From: Thuidium tamariscinum
Taxonomy: Eukaryota > Streptophyta > Bryopsida > Hypnales > Thuidiaceae
Length of the DNA: 64,000 nucleotides
Assembly: GCA_947034885.2 (NCBI GenBank)
Contig: OX344753.2
Location: 2,232,001-2,296,000 of the forward strand
Reading direction: 5' to 3'
The stretch's first letter is position 1; every line of letters begins with the position of its first letter. The notes beneath the pieces are model-generated. The model was given only the letters and a program-made list of their open reading frames with translations, did no database searches and was not told the DNA's origin. Position numbers and translations under genes: made by a program. This document shows positions 36,801 through 49,520 of the stretch, piece after piece.

Positions 36801-38863
36801 CGAATCCAGCATGCAGCCGTTGTTCCCGGGGCTACTCAACAGTCCGTGTTTGGTGTTCCAGATCGACTCCGTCGCATGAAGGGTCGAAGAATTCCAGTTC
36901 GACAACGAGGCATCCCACATCTGCTGCGTCGTCGTTCTGCTCTTCATCATGGGAGTGATCCGACCGCAAGGCACATCCACCTCTTTCTGCGAACTCCTAG
37001 TCACTGACACTGGAGCTTTGCACTTCCCGTTGCCGTGCCCTGCTTCCGTGGGGGGACACCTATCCAGCCACTCCCAACCCACGCTATCCTCAGGGACTTT
37101 CACCTGCCACCAAAACGCCCCAATCCTGTCAGCACAAGCGCGCACCTGCGCGGCCCCTCGCTTTCATGCGGCAACACATGACATAATGGACACCAAGCAA
37201 CGACCTGAACAGCACTTCCATATGATAACTTCACCAAAAATAAACTCGCACACCGTTTTTCCATGTACATGCTCATTCGATGCTTACCCCATACTGCGAG
37301 AAAAATGACTTCCGCCATTGCACCAAGGTATCACCTCCCTCCATGAACACCACCTCGCCAGGATTTGTAGCATGAAGCCCTGAATGCTGCAAATAATCAC
37401 ACAGATCCCCATCATCAGTCATGACAGCCCAGTTCATCATATCTACATCTACCAATTACGCAGACCCACATGGACATAGGAACGGCACCTGTGGCAGCAA
37501 CGAACGACAAAACAGATGTTTGTCATTGGATCACGGTGCACTTCTCACCAGTAAGTGACACTAGTACCTCATGTCAACACAGGCACTCTCGAAGCGAAGA
37601 ATTCGGTTAGACCCAAATACCTGGCTGAACTTCGCTACTGACATGTGATGACCGTGGCAGGAGCAAGTAACGCCAAGGCGCCCAGCGGCAGTCAAACCCA
37701 GCTGCCCAACTGCCAAAAGACACTCCACACTAGTTAGATCACTTGCAATCGTCGTACAGTAAGCGTCCGTTCCACACCTGCTCAACGCACTCGCTACGCG
37801 TCAACAGTGATCAAACCCGCCCCGATACCGTCGTTCCAGGATGCATAGAAAAGCACATTCAATAACAGCACATCGCACCAGCAAAAAGAACAACACAGCT
37901 CGTCAAATTCCAGCTCGTTATGACCAGTCGACCTCCACCTCAAACCGGTATCTGGACCTCAGCGTATTAAATTGACAACAATTAGGCAGGCAAGCACCCA
38001 ACAACAGCACCTGACGAATAAACAAGAGAAGGTCTACATAAATAAGACACGTCTACCATCCCTCGCGTATATGCACTTACACGGAAAGAGCAAGTGGTCA
38101 AGGCTCTGCGAAGACACTCACCGACAGGTACCCCGACATAGCTGATACAGTAAACGCGAAACCCTCCTGACGAAGCCGGGGCGGGGGTCGACTGAGACTG
38201 TCTCAGAAAACCGGACTCCGTAGAATACAATGGACCCGACACACTGACTTTGCACGGGTCACCGCCGTTGGTCGAGAACAGAGTCGAGCTGCTTTGGTTG
38301 CGTTGCTGCCGCTGCTTCGTCGACTCCGTCGACCACTGTGACGAAGGGAGATGCCAGCTTCCTTCCATCCCCAGCTCCTCTTCGCGCCTGCCAAAACTCA
38401 AGCTGCTGCGCTTCAAAAGCTCCGCAGTTGGTACCCGGGAACCGTTGACAGCCAGCAAACTATCTTGCGTTCTTCCACGACTTATCACGCTGCTGAAGTC
38501 TCTGCCTTGTCCGGTCGCAGCGTCAGCCCACAAACTCGACTTTGCACCCCCATTCCCACGCAGGATAGACGGACTCTGCGAAGGCCACCCGCTACAAGCC
38601 CTGAGATCTGGCAGATTCATCTGGCTGAATTGGGAGAGGGAAGCAGCATACGGGGATCGACTACTCAGGGACGAAGTGTAACTCAGGCTGTCAACGGATC
38701 CCGAAACCATGTCAACCAGCTCCGACCTCAGCTTGTCTGGACGGTGTCCCTGTGAACCAGAATTCATCATGGAGTTTGTGAGCGTCGGCTCCTGTAGGAA
38801 AGTTCGCTGGACGACGTACACCTCCTTGGCCAAGTAGGGCTGCGAGAACTGCCCTGGGTCCAT
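27878..38863 (-). CDS. Trithorax/MLL-type PHD - extended PHD - SET histone-lysine methyltransferase (multi-exon)
   Basis: A large nuclear protein that probably methylates histone H3, by family on lysine 4. It starts [16 protein letters not shown] at 38,863. Well-supported exons (high to low coordinate): 38122-38863; from 37621 (upper edge ~37,71x); 37288-37386; 36363-37103; ~34,900-36056; 34592-34736; one or more within ~33,600-34,350; ~31,750-33522; 31282-~31521; 30987-31070; 30273-30824; 29983-30078; 29715-29855; 29359-29538; 28771-28881; 28312-28494; 28148-28192; 27878-28012. The N-terminal part is long and low-complexity, with Cys/His modules ([24 protein letters not shown] at 34592-34736) that resemble Tify-domain-binding domains. 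A PHD finger (CDVCG...CSVK/VHQACYG) and an extended PHD (ICVLCG...FHVWCAHEK) follow. The SET domain has [19 protein letters not shown] and TYDYKF, and post-[13 protein letters not shown] ends the protein. No PWWP or FYR domain was seen. Total length is roughly 2,300-2,400 residues. Middle exon edges are approximate. Confidence 0.92.
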
Positions 38864-41215
38864 GGTGAACTACGACACACGTAACCACCGAAGCCACTGA
38901 GGAGGTCAGCAGTTGTGTACTAATCCCGACAATATCCGCAAGCAATCACATTATCTGAAACTCTCATGGGCAAAAAATCATACAAATAGAAGTGTTCACT
39001 CCTGGTCGACGCAGGTCACTTCTTTCATGTCACAGGTAATTCCAGCAATTCAACGTTGAAATTATTCGCATGCTGGCTTCACATTTTTCCTTACGCTCTA
39101 TGCTTCAGCATTTGGCAACCTACTAAGAGAACCTTTGCCCTAAACTACTGTCGAAATTGCATCTGCGCAAAAGGCCCTAGTAAATGAACATAATGAAGGC
39201 AAGACAGCTGGACTGCAATGGTTGGAGAGAAATGTGTCTCAAATGTGACTAAATTTAACAAAAGTTCTACTCGGAAATATTACAGCTACAGAAATCTGAA
39301 CACCGCAGTGCGAAATTCAAATTTTCAGGACAATTTTCAGTGCTTTTAGCAACTGCAGTTATTTGAGAAAATCACATTTGGGGCCATTGCTGGCGTCGCC
39401 GTCCCATAAACAAAAGTCTCGCTTATCTCAGTGACAGTTCTTGCTCTCGAATATCGCCCTCCTGATGTACATAATTGGCCATACATTTCCCATCTGTTGT
39501 TTATTCCAAAATTCGTATGGAAAGCGACTCAGAAGTTCAAGGGACTCCATCAGTTAAACCCTAACAGCTACAATCGATGAGTCACTCCCACTTTCCATCG
39601 CTATCTACCTCATCAAACCCACGGTTGCGAAACCACGAAATTTGGATAGTGCCGGAGGCACATAGTTGCACGCATGCAGAAGGGCAGGCAAAGAGATTCG
39701 GACTAACGCCATCACAGACACTGCGACTGAACATTGGCAGCGTCTCCTCGTCACCCCAAGAATCCAACTCCTTCCGGAGAACGAACAAAGAAGGCTTTCG
39801 AAATGTGAGTTGTTACCTGGTTGGTTACCGACGGACCAGGCTGCGCGGATGACTTGGTTGAGGATACAAGCATGTTCCACATCTCCTCCATGGTCACCGC
39901 CCAGCTTCACACACCCCGACCTACACCATGGACATCGCTCTGAAATGGCAAGCAAGTAATCAGAGTCTCACCCTTCAATTTTGCACATGAGGACGCCATG
40001 CATACACGACACACAACATGCATGCAAATTTCGACGCCAAAGTCAGAAGACAAACAGGTAACCACGCACCACGATCCTCCAAGGCCCGCTCTTCCAAAAT
40101 TGAACACGCTCTACCCTCTGTCGACGACACTGCCAATTCAACTACGACCTGATTGTCCCTGACGGCTGGCAATTGTCATGAATGCACAACCTCGTATCCT
40201 CTCGCTCTCAGAACCAAACACCCCTGTCCAACCTCAATGTAGCTGTAGCAACCATTATACCAATCGCATGCGATGCGCATTTACAATTCATCACAAGCCA
40301 CTCTCCCCCGTCTAAACGACACGAATTGCAATGACAACAGAAACAGGACCAAAAAAAACTGCGCGGATGGGCAACAAATGCTCTCCACCTCTCTCCTGCT
40401 CGCTCACATCACTTCCACCATGCAACCCTATCGCAGCTCCAAACGACTTCAAACTCACTCTGATCCCCACAATGTGAGCACAACTTACCCGAAAATTTAC
40501 AAAATTCTCTTCGGAAACCACACCATCGCACGCGCCCCTCCCAGTTTCAATTCCTCAATCTCCTGATCTGCGATCCCTCAATCCCACCAAACAATTCCGC
40601 TGAAGGAAGGAATCCACACACCATTCCCAACCTCTCGTTCACTTGTGATCATCATCAAGCCGGTGCCAATCCCAGTCGAAAATCCCTCCCACGGACCTCC
40701 TCCGTTTCGTCATCACACCAGCAGGACCTCGTGGGCGTCCCATAACGGCATTCCCTCGCATTGCAAATTTCATTCAAAGGTCGACGGAGGCGAGCACCGA
40801 GGTGTGCGGGAAGAAAAAATGGCTGTACGAGGGTAATGGTTCCGACTGGGCGTGTCCATGACTATGTCCATGAATTCTCCATGTAATCGCATAAAGAAAG
40901 AGAAACCCGAAAAAGGAAGACAAATAGGGGAAAAAATGAGTAGGATTACAAGGAGAAGCGGAGGCAAGGGAGATGAATTTTTCGTGATTCCATGGCTATG
41001 GCATGCTGTTGGAGATTCTGTGCATGTAACGCACTTAGCGATGGCGTTGCGAAAACCATTCGCGCTTCTGCAGCAGTCTGTCTGTCCGTCTCTGCAAGGA
41101 GAGAGAAAGGCTCTAGGGTAGGGTCGGTCACCGGTGACCGACGGTCGGACTCAGTGGCGTCACCGGCGTGGACGGTGGCCCGACCGTGACGTTCGGTGAA
41201 AGATTGCACTGCGCC
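38864..41215 (-). promoter_or_regulatory. Probable 5' leader, leader introns and promoter of the SET gene
   Basis: The gene-like, GC-richer composition continues for about 2.3 kb upstream of the SET start codon and stops sharply near 41,215, where AT-rich repeats begin. Frames here are short and overlap on both strands, with no domain, so untranslated leader exons, introns and promoter are the simplest reading. A telo-box-like AAACCCTAA lies at 39,556-39,564. A small separate gene cannot be excluded. Confidence 0.45.
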
Positions 41216-42588
41216 GGAGAAGGAATTGTAAATCGTCTTATCTAGATTCTCTCCTAAAATGTAAGGGTTGATTTTGGGTAAACCTAATAGTAGCACTTTG
41301 AAAATTAACATTTTATTCATATCCCATCCCAAAATATCAAATTCACATTCCTTCTACAATGAATAAGAAATTTAGATTTTTCTTTGGTAAAATTTTTAAA
41401 AATTGTCAAGTTTTTTGTAGAAGAAATGAGAAAATTTCAAATTGAATACAAAATTAGTTCAAAAAATCTAAGTTTTTCCATGGAATTGTACATAATGGTG
41501 AAGAGTATTATAATGTGAACCAGACTTTTGTGTTTCTACTATTACAAAATTCATTAGACCATGGTTGTATGTCCAAAGCAAGGTTTTTTTTCTAGTTTTC
41601 AGACAAATGGTCATGTGGCCTTCATTTCAAGAAGGTTTCGAGTTGGGTGGTTCCTTAATTTGGGGGGCTTTCATTGAAAGAGGCCAATTTTGAGTATACA
41701 ATTTTGAATATGTAATTTTTGTATGCAATTTTTGCATATATCGACATTGCAAGACAGATAAAATGAAGTTCTAGAAACATTTTGGCAATAGTGTAGAGGG
41801 CAAAAATTTCAATCTGGCATTTTTAACCCCTAAAAGCCCAAGGGGTTAGGACAAAATAGAAATGTGTTATAAAATGTAAGTTATGTAACTTTTATGAAGT
41901 TAGTATCAAAGAGATAATGTGAAGCACAAAATATAGAAAGTAACTATTCGTACAGTCAAAATTATAAAATTATTTTTAGATTCTCTTCAAATGAACTTTG
42001 AAGATATAACTTCAAAAATTCACCAAAAATACAATTTTTTTATTTAGTATATGAATTTTTTTGATTGGTCAAAATTGTAATTTCTATTGATTTGTGAAAA
42101 AATGCAAAAGATCTACTAATGAGACCATCAACACTAGACAATTTTAAATCTTTTGTGCTATATCTCTTATAATTTTTGTTTGACGGTACTAATCTTAGTT
42201 TTGAATATAAATGTTGAAAGAAAATCCATTTTTTTTTAAATTGAAAAAAAAAATTGAAAAAAGTTTTTTTTTTCCCAAAAATTTTGCCCAAAGTCGGGCA
42301 ATGACCAAAAAATGGTTGTTTGAGTACTTAGGGGTTCCATATTGTTACCTTCATTTTTATCTATATGCTTGAAGTTGCCCATTCTTTTTTGAGGAAATTG
42401 GGCATTTAATTGCTTAAAAAAAACCAAGGTCCAAAGTTCTAGTTGCAAAGAAATATTTAATTTTAAGAACTTTTAAAATAAAGGTTATAAAAAATTAACT
42501 TGATAAAATTCATTTCATTAATTAGACTCAAAATAGACAAAATTCAAATTGAAAAGAAGAAGCTAAAAGTGGCTAAACTAAAGGCTAC
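41216..42588. other. AT-rich repeat DNA with a possible degraded TTAA element
   Basis: TTAA plus CCCCTAAAAGCCC at 41,823 looks like a left end of a TTAA element. The best right-end candidate is AGTACTTAGGGG near 42,334, where the flank is TTCC rather than TTAA. I therefore call it only a possible element. No gene is seen. Confidence 0.35.
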
Positions 42589-42689
42589 TTTACAAATTAA
42601 AACATTCAAGTACGTATTTTCTTGGCCAAATTTCTATATCCGAGAATATAGCCAAGAAAATACATACTTCAACATTTTAATTTGTAAAA
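42589..42689. repeat. Foldback with ~37-bp arms
   Basis: TTACAAATTAAAACATTCAA and the following GTATTTTCTTGGC are mirrored after a ~25-bp centre that itself contains a short palindrome (TTCTATAT...AATATAG). Arm sequence resembles a segment of the GGGTGATTGC-family elements (around 20,094 and 48,842), so this is likely a rearranged fragment of that family. Confidence 0.7.
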
Positions 42690-45326
42690 AATGGAAAAAA
42701 TAATTTTCAACAAAAATAAAAATTGGCCATTTGGGAAGACTTCTTGGTGATGAGATTTAACCAAAAAATTGAGGTCAAAACCATTTCTAATGTTTAGAAG
42801 TGAGTGTACAAGGGAGGCCTATTTGCACAAATGTAGAGGGTATAAAATAATATATATTTTTATTTCTTTTGGTAGGAACAAGTGTTCCTACTAGAAAAAT
42901 ATACTATAAAATTTTTGGCTCAAAACCATTAATTTAAATTGCTCAATAGTATAAAAAATCCCTAAATCTCAAAGTACAATAAATTAATAAAATTGACTTT
43001 TAAATATAAAATGATTTTTTAAATGTTTAAAAAAAATAAAGGATACAATTACAATTAAAATATCTAAAAACATTTTTTTTTTTTCAACATTTAGTTCATA
43101 ATTCAAAAGTCATAGTATTCCAAAATTGAAATGCTATGAAACTAGCAAGTATTTCTTGCAATTGCTTAACAAGCATTAATTTTGCAATAGAATCACAATT
43201 AGGGGGCACAAAGAAGAACAAAATGGCTCATTAGGGGAGATTTGAGCCTCTGGAGGGTTGTTTCACGTCAATTCCTGAAATTGTAGGCTGTTGTTAAGCC
43301 AACAATTTTTTTTTAAATGGGTCCTGAAATGCAAAAAAAAGTCTAAATTTTTTTTAACTATTAAAATACCAAAAAATTGATCTAATTTTAATACTAAATT
43401 ATTTTTATAATAATATATTAGAGATGCTAATTAAACTTATTGTCATTCAATTCAAATAGAACTACTATGGCAAGAGAATTTTTAATAATTAGAAAAATAA
43501 TGGTTATCTATCAAATTAAATATTTTACAAGTAATTCGAATTTTTATTTTTATGAATTACCAAAGTGGTCATATAAAATGTTATAGTGGGACTTTAAATT
43601 TCAACAATCATTCATATATTGGATAGAAAATATGACATTCCATTAGCACATATGACATGGTTATAATTATATTTTCATCCACAACCTCCTAATTTCATCT
43701 AATTTTTTTTTAATTTGAATTTTTATTGTGAAAAAATTCAAAGTTTATTGCCATTTTTCAACCAAATTATTTTTTGATAGTGCAATCTAATACTACTATA
43801 CCAAAAAAAGTCCTAATTACAAGTAAGCAATCCATTCATTATTTTAACTAATCACAAATACTTCCCTAAAGAAGATAATTGCCAATACTCAAATACAATG
43901 AATTAAGCTTAGAAATACAATGGAGGCATCCATTACCAACTACTATTCCATTAGCAATCAATAGTGTCTAAAATTTAGTAGAATTTGGGACTCAAGGGAG
44001 AATCACTTGTATTAATAGTATAAGGACCCATTACTAACCGAGGCCCCATCAACAGTCAATAGGGTAAATAAATGTATTTCCAACCAACGTTAGAAGGGAT
44101 TTCCATTTTCTTCTAATAATATTTAGTTTTGTACTTTTCAAGATTTGAACCAATAATACATAAGTGAGTAAGAAAGTAAGAAGCAATGAATGGGAAAGTA
44201 GTTCTTAAACGTTCTAAATTGGATGACTTCATATGTTGATCATAGTTCAAATCCAACTTTTGCCTTTCAAAATTCTTAATAATTTCAATTCAAGAGATAA
44301 CTTTACCAAAAAAATTTGCAATCCCCATCATTTTGTGAATTTTTTCACAGAATAATTCAATTTGTCAATGCACCTGTGAAATATTTGCTTTGCTTTGCAC
44401 TACCTACATCATATCCACATGTGCTTATTTGATGGGTTTTGGGTCCCTCTCCCATATGTAAAATTTGGGTGAAGCTCAGATTCATTTCCATGACTATACA
44501 CGAAGGAAAAATGATAGTGGTAGCACCCTGGGTACCAAAATGCCATGACACATGTCCCTCATTTTGCAGGCCAGTCCATAGCAAGTAGCATCCAACCTTT
44601 TTTTTTCCAACACCAGATTGCACCATTTCAAAATAAATGTCTTTTTTTCTCCGGATAAAAGTAATCTTTTTTTGACAAATTTTTTTCTAGTTCTCTTTAA
44701 AATATGGATGAAGTTGCCAAATTTGGATGAAAAAGTGTATGAATATGACGGAAAAGTGTTTTTAAGTCCAAAAGATGGATGAATGTAAAAATACTATGCT
44801 TCACCAAATTTGAAGTGATCACCATCTTGGCACTTTCTCAAAAAGTAAAAAAAAAGGGCTGGTAGCATGTAAGTATGCAATTTGGGAAGACTCTAGATTA
44901 TAGTGACTTCAGTTCAAGCAATAAAATTATCAAAAATTTGCAATCCCTGTCATTTCTATCTTTACACAAACTAAAATATTTGCTTTGCCTTGCACTCCTC
45001 CAGATCATGTCCAGAATTGCTTTCACCTTGTGGGTACCTTCACCTTGGTGCAAGAGTACACTTAACTTACTTTGAAGGTGGGAAGAAAAAATTAGTCGTC
45101 ACTAATCAGTTAGTTGCCTAGGCAGCACTACGTAACATGCTCTATGTATGCTCAATCTTCGAGGGTTTACTACTCATCATTTTCTGTATATGTTAAAGCA
45201 TTTCCTATCATCTAACCATGGCCCAAGTGACACGCACTTTACCTATAGCATTAAAAAGAAGGTGCAACAGAAAGGCTTCAGAAGAGACACTACATCGGTT
45301 GTACGAAATGAGACTAACTATTAGTT
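42690..45326. other. Repeat-rich AT DNA between the foldback and PFD5
   Basis: This includes a probable right end of a GGGTGATTGC-family element near 43,150-43,175 (AAGTATTTCTTGCAATTGC), an inverted relative of the AGGTAG-family interior at about 44,220-44,420, a shorter inverted relative at about 44,920-45,010, and a possible TTAGAGG-family left part near 43,230. No gene is seen. The last ~200 bp probably holds the PFD5 3' untranslated region. Confidence 0.5.
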
Positions 45327-46731
45327 TCAACCTCGTCCAGGTTGAGCAGCTGGCCGCATCTTAGCCTGCAAAACCATATTAATCTGCTCTGCCGCATTTT
45401 GCTTCCCATTAGCCACCTGCAGTCGTATTATAAACAACTTCAGATACAGGACACTAAAACAGTCGGGGACCCAATCCTGTCTCTAAGATACTACCAATTT
45501 GAATCAATTATGCACAAGGCCCATATTAACGGACAGAGTAGTAAATTTTTTATGATATCAATAGATATGGCTCTTGTATTCAAAGATCACCCCAAGATAC
45601 CACACCCCTACATGTTAAAAGTGACGCAAAATATTCCCCATTTAAGCACAGATATATGAAATTGACCAGTTCCAGAGAAAGAAAATTTAAATTAATTCAG
45701 TATTCATGATCGGGTTGAAAAGGGTATACACGCTAATAGAGTGCGTGGTAAAATAAATCGGTAAATAAGTATCAGAAATGGTACTCACCTCCACCAGCTT
45801 TTGGTGATTTTCTTTCAAAAATTTGATCTTCCGCTCGCAGTAGTCCTTCCCATCAGGCAAGCTTTTCTGTCAATTTCCATCAAAGTTCTCTTTAGAGATC
45901 TCTCTCCCCTCTTCTACACCTAGTATTCAACAGATGTCCACGTCCAAAGCAAAATCACAAATAGAATCGAAGTAGCGATCACAGTTATTCAACATACCTC
46001 AATGAAGTAGCCAGTGCCTACATCCACCAATACGTTATCCGTGTTTGCCAGTGTTCCCGATGCATACAGCGAAGCAGTCAAGGGGACTAACATTTTCTTT
46101 CCTGCAGAAGCACCACGACACTGTCAACTTTCCAGCACCTGCGGAGAATCCCCGAGGATACAGTTCATAAACCCTAAATCTTGTCAAAAGGAAAATAAAA
46201 TCAAAATAATGTTCCAGCTGATTCTCTCTCCATCATAGACATCGAAACCCTAAATTCGGCATACAGGAAAACAAAAATAGAAGTAAGAATGTAGAATCGG
46301 GAAACTCCTGAAATGGTGTTTCTACTAGAGACATTCTGCAGTGGAGGTTCTCGATTCCACATGTGTCCCTGAAATCCAAATTGAGTTCCAGCTGATTTAT
46401 TTCTGATCATAGTTATCAAAAAACCTAAATCTCCCATAAGGGAAAACCAAAAATCAATGTAGAGTTCCTTCTGATTTGTTTCCCACCATAGAGTTATCAA
46501 AAAACGTAAAGTAGTTATACAGAAAATCGATTACAATATCGCACCCGGGGGCTGTTGCGAAAGCATATTGAGCGCCTTGGACGCCATCTCAAAGCGATTG
46601 GCGGCAGTCCGGATGTTGTTGAGACTGTCCTGCAAGACGGAGACTTCTCCATCGACCTGCTCCTTCACCTGACGCAGCTGCTCCACGCTCAGCTTGCTGA
46701 TTTCCTCGACCATGGACTCCGGGGTCGCCAT
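45327..46731 (-). CDS. PFD5: Prefoldin subunit 5
   Basis: Four exons (46545-46731, 45998-46101, 45789-45866, 45327-45416) with GT/AG introns give 152 residues. Prefoldin 5 is an alpha-type subunit of the hexameric cytosolic co-chaperone that hands unfolded actin and tubulin to the CCT/TRiC chaperonin. The first helix (LSVEQLRQVKEQVDGEVSVL) forms the N-terminal coiled coil. The central hairpin segment KKMLVPLTASLYASGTL and DVGTGYFIE matches the family core. The second helix (DYCERKIKFLKENHQKLVE...AAEQINMVLQAK) is the returning coil. Length is normal. The start was chosen because it opens the first coil in the only compatible frame. The first intron contains decayed ~80-bp repeats with telo-box-like motifs. 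Confidence 0.96.
46130..46520. repeat. Decayed ~80-bp repeats in PFD5 intron 1, with telo-box-like motifs
   Basis: Related units share GTTCCAGCTGATT, CATCATAGA-like, AAACCCTAAAT and GGAAAA(C)(A)A segments. Recognisable units begin near 46,130, 46,211, 46,384 and 46,463. Exact AAACCCTAA occurs at 46,169-46,177 and 46,245-46,253, with weaker forms in the later units. Telo-boxes are known near the 5' ends of many plant housekeeping genes. Here they are part of the repeat unit. Confidence 0.6.
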
Positions 46732-48350
46732 CGCAGCACCAGCTCAACCTCAAACCTTGTGTTCCGCAAACGCACACAAGAAGAGTCGCTTAGCGTCGCC
46801 TCCGGGTATACATCTACCCCCGGGTATCTGCTAATAGGAAAGAATTTTCCATCCGTAGGTCCCGCTGGCCTTGAAGCGCATAAATTCCTAATTTATCATT
46901 CTATTTACAGTAAGGTTTACAAGCCTATTACCGCCTTGATTTGGAATCTAAATATATTGGAGTGAATTCTAAGAGCAGTACATATTTTTCTAAGGTGTGC
47001 TCTTGCTTCACAAATCAAAATTAAGTGAAATTAGAATTTTTTATTAAAATTAGAATTTTTGTGAATTTTTGAAGTATTTTTCCCTTTTTGAAATGAATCA
47101 CAAAACCACCCATAGAAGACATTCATAAATGTACCATAAATAAGCCATAATTACCATTCTTTGTATTTAATGGCATTTAAACACTCACGAGTAAAGGATT
47201 GACACATTATCCTTTATTAGCATTATAATTGCACTAATTTGGTTTTAAAATGAATGGATTTGGACGTTTTTCAAGATGGAATTGGAATCATAAGTAGAAG
47301 GATAAAATTGGATAGTGAACAAAATTAGATAATGAATAGGATTAGGTTGGTCTACATTAATAGGGGGAATCACAATTAAAGGACTACCTTTTCCAAAATT
47401 CACTAAGAATATCATTATGGCAAGGGCATGGCAGTTAAAACAATTTTTTTTTAAATAAGTAATTTGTGAGTACAATTTGGTAGAAAGCATCACATTGCAA
47501 TGTTAGCAAATGAAAACAAAAAGTCAATGCAATTGGCTTGAGAATTTATAGAATTTGTATAAATGCTCTATAAATATTCTACATTTGTGTGAATATAGTA
47601 CAAGTTTTCAAAGTTGAGGTCATAGGAACACCTACTATTGACACTAGACTACCTTTATTTGGACATCCTTGAAGTACATGATGCTAAAGCTCTTCTTGGT
47701 TGCTTCAAATAACTTTTCAATTTCCAATGGTGCCTTTTTAAAACTATTGTTGAATTTCAACAATCACTTTGTTATAATCAAGTCAATGAGAGGTTTTACA
47801 GAATTCTATCCTAGCTTGGGGCAAATGGTTGGTATTGCTAAAAGAAAAGACACATTGATTGGCCTTCATATTCAACAAACTCAATGAAGAATGTTACTTG
47901 GACTTTTGAGATAGTGAAAGTCTCCCAAACTTGTTGACGCCTACTGTGGTGCATTGTCAATGGTTTAATAATTTCTTAGATTACACCAAAATGACATTTA
48001 GGATAATTGCAATTGTATTAGCTAAATCAATTCCTCATTGGTTCTTCATCCTTAAGAATATGTAGTAGTCTCTAAACAATGATGCAAGTACAAGTGGTCA
48101 AGATAATATGAAAAAAGAAGGTTATAGGTGGTCAAAATAAAACATATAGCTTTCTATTGTCAACCTAGCTAGGGCATTAGTTTCATTGTTTCCGGGATTG
48201 TTTTGGATGCTAATGAGGCTCTCTTACTCTCCTACATGGTTTGAATGAAAATCCAAATGCAACCCTTGGTAATTCCAAAACTTTGAGTCCCAATTACACC
48301 CTTAATGTAATAAGAACAATATTGGAATGTAGCCAAAAAATACATTAGAT
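46732..48350. other. PFD5 upstream region, then AT-rich spacer
   Basis: The first ~150 bp upstream of the PFD5 start is GC-richer and probably contains its promoter and leader. From about 46,950 onward the DNA is AT-rich with no recognisable gene. Confidence 0.45.
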
Positions 48351-49067
48351 GGGTGATTGCAAGAAACACTTGTATTATTTTCCATCACACATTGCATGCT
48401 GACCTATTTTTTGGCCATAAATTTTGCATTTTGGCTCTAAAAGACTCAAGATTTAAAGAGTAGCTACTCATGACTATCATACACCTTACCAAATTTTTTA
48501 ATAATTTTAAAAAATAGTATACTATCCAAAATAGACCCCAATTGAATGTTACAATTGCAAATTTGAAGTTTAGTGCTATTCAATATCCAAAAAACGAATT
48601 TTGAGCCAAAATTTAAATGAGGTGGTTTTCTAATAGACTTGTAGCTAGTAGCTGAAGGAATTTAAAAAATAATTAATTTTGTGTGGTGTAGAAGTCTATA
48701 AAGTGAGCTTCTTTCTACTTGTATTTTGAAACATACAAAATATTATTCTTGTGGTTTTTTTAGTGAATGAAAATCTCCACAAAGTAGTTACAAATGGTCA
48801 CTTTTTATTTTTGTATTCAATTAGTTTTACTATTTTTAACTAATTTAAACATCAAAATATCTATTTTGTTGAAGTTTGGTACTTTTCAAGCTCTCCTACT
48901 CAGAGATTTTTCTATGCATTTCCTTCTGTGGGTACCTTCATTTTAAAGGTGTTTATATAAGTCATATTTTTTTTATTTTAAAAAAATGAGTTTTCTAATT
49001 TTAAAGTACTCTAGAAAAAGTCATGAGCACCATTACAAAACGCAAAAAATAGTACAAGTATTTCACC
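48351..49067. mobile_element. GGGTGATTGC-family DNA transposon, uninterrupted copy
   Basis: The left end GGGTGATTGCAAGAAACACT is intact. The right end (AGTACAAGTATTTCACC) is shortened relative to the 20,318 copy. The interior aligns with 19,612-20,318 (TTTTTTGGCCATA, GACTATCATACACCTTAC, TATTTTGTTGAAGTTTGG and others). It serves as the reference for recognising the insertions at 18,957-19,608. No transposase frame is seen. Confidence 0.7.
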
Positions 49068-49309
49068 TAGATCTAAAAGTAGAGTTTTGAACTTGATTAC
49101 AAGCTATAACTAGTTGTTGACTTTTCAACACTAAAAAGGCATTGTTTTCATTGGCAACTTGTTATCATTTAATTTCCATTACAAGTTGCAATTCATAACC
49201 TTCTTTAATTTCCTTTCAACTTGTTCTTGAGACCTTTGGATCATGAAGATTGAAGGTAGTGATTGAAAAATGTATAACCACTTATGTCTAATAACCTATT
49301 CACTACTAT

Positions 49310-49517
49310 CATTAGAAGAAAACCATGTTAAAATCCCTGAAAACACGTCACCTAGTTTATGTTGAGTTCTTATTTCAAAATGCAGTCAAAATGCAAAAAA
49401 AAGCAAAAAAAACATTTTTTTGCGTTTTGACTACATTTAGACTGGGTTTTGAAACAGGAACTCAACATAAACTAGGTGATGTGTTTCTATGGATTTTAAC
49501 ACGATTTTCTTCTAGTG
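49310..49517. mobile_element. CACTA-type miniature element, 208 bp, TAT target duplication
   Basis: The left end CATTAGAAGAAAACC and the inverse right end CACTAGAAGAAAATC agree apart from two bases, and the arms stay alike for about 80 bp (sharing CACCTAGTTTATGTTGAGTT). Direct 3-bp repeats TAT flank it (49,307-49,309 and 49,518-49,520). The 66-codon frame inside reads across the palindrome and is not a gene. Confidence 0.88.
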
Positions 49518-49520
49518 TAT

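Noticed and set aside
41823-42338. Possible eighth TTAA element
   Set aside because: The right flank is TTCC and the terminal match is only about eight bases.
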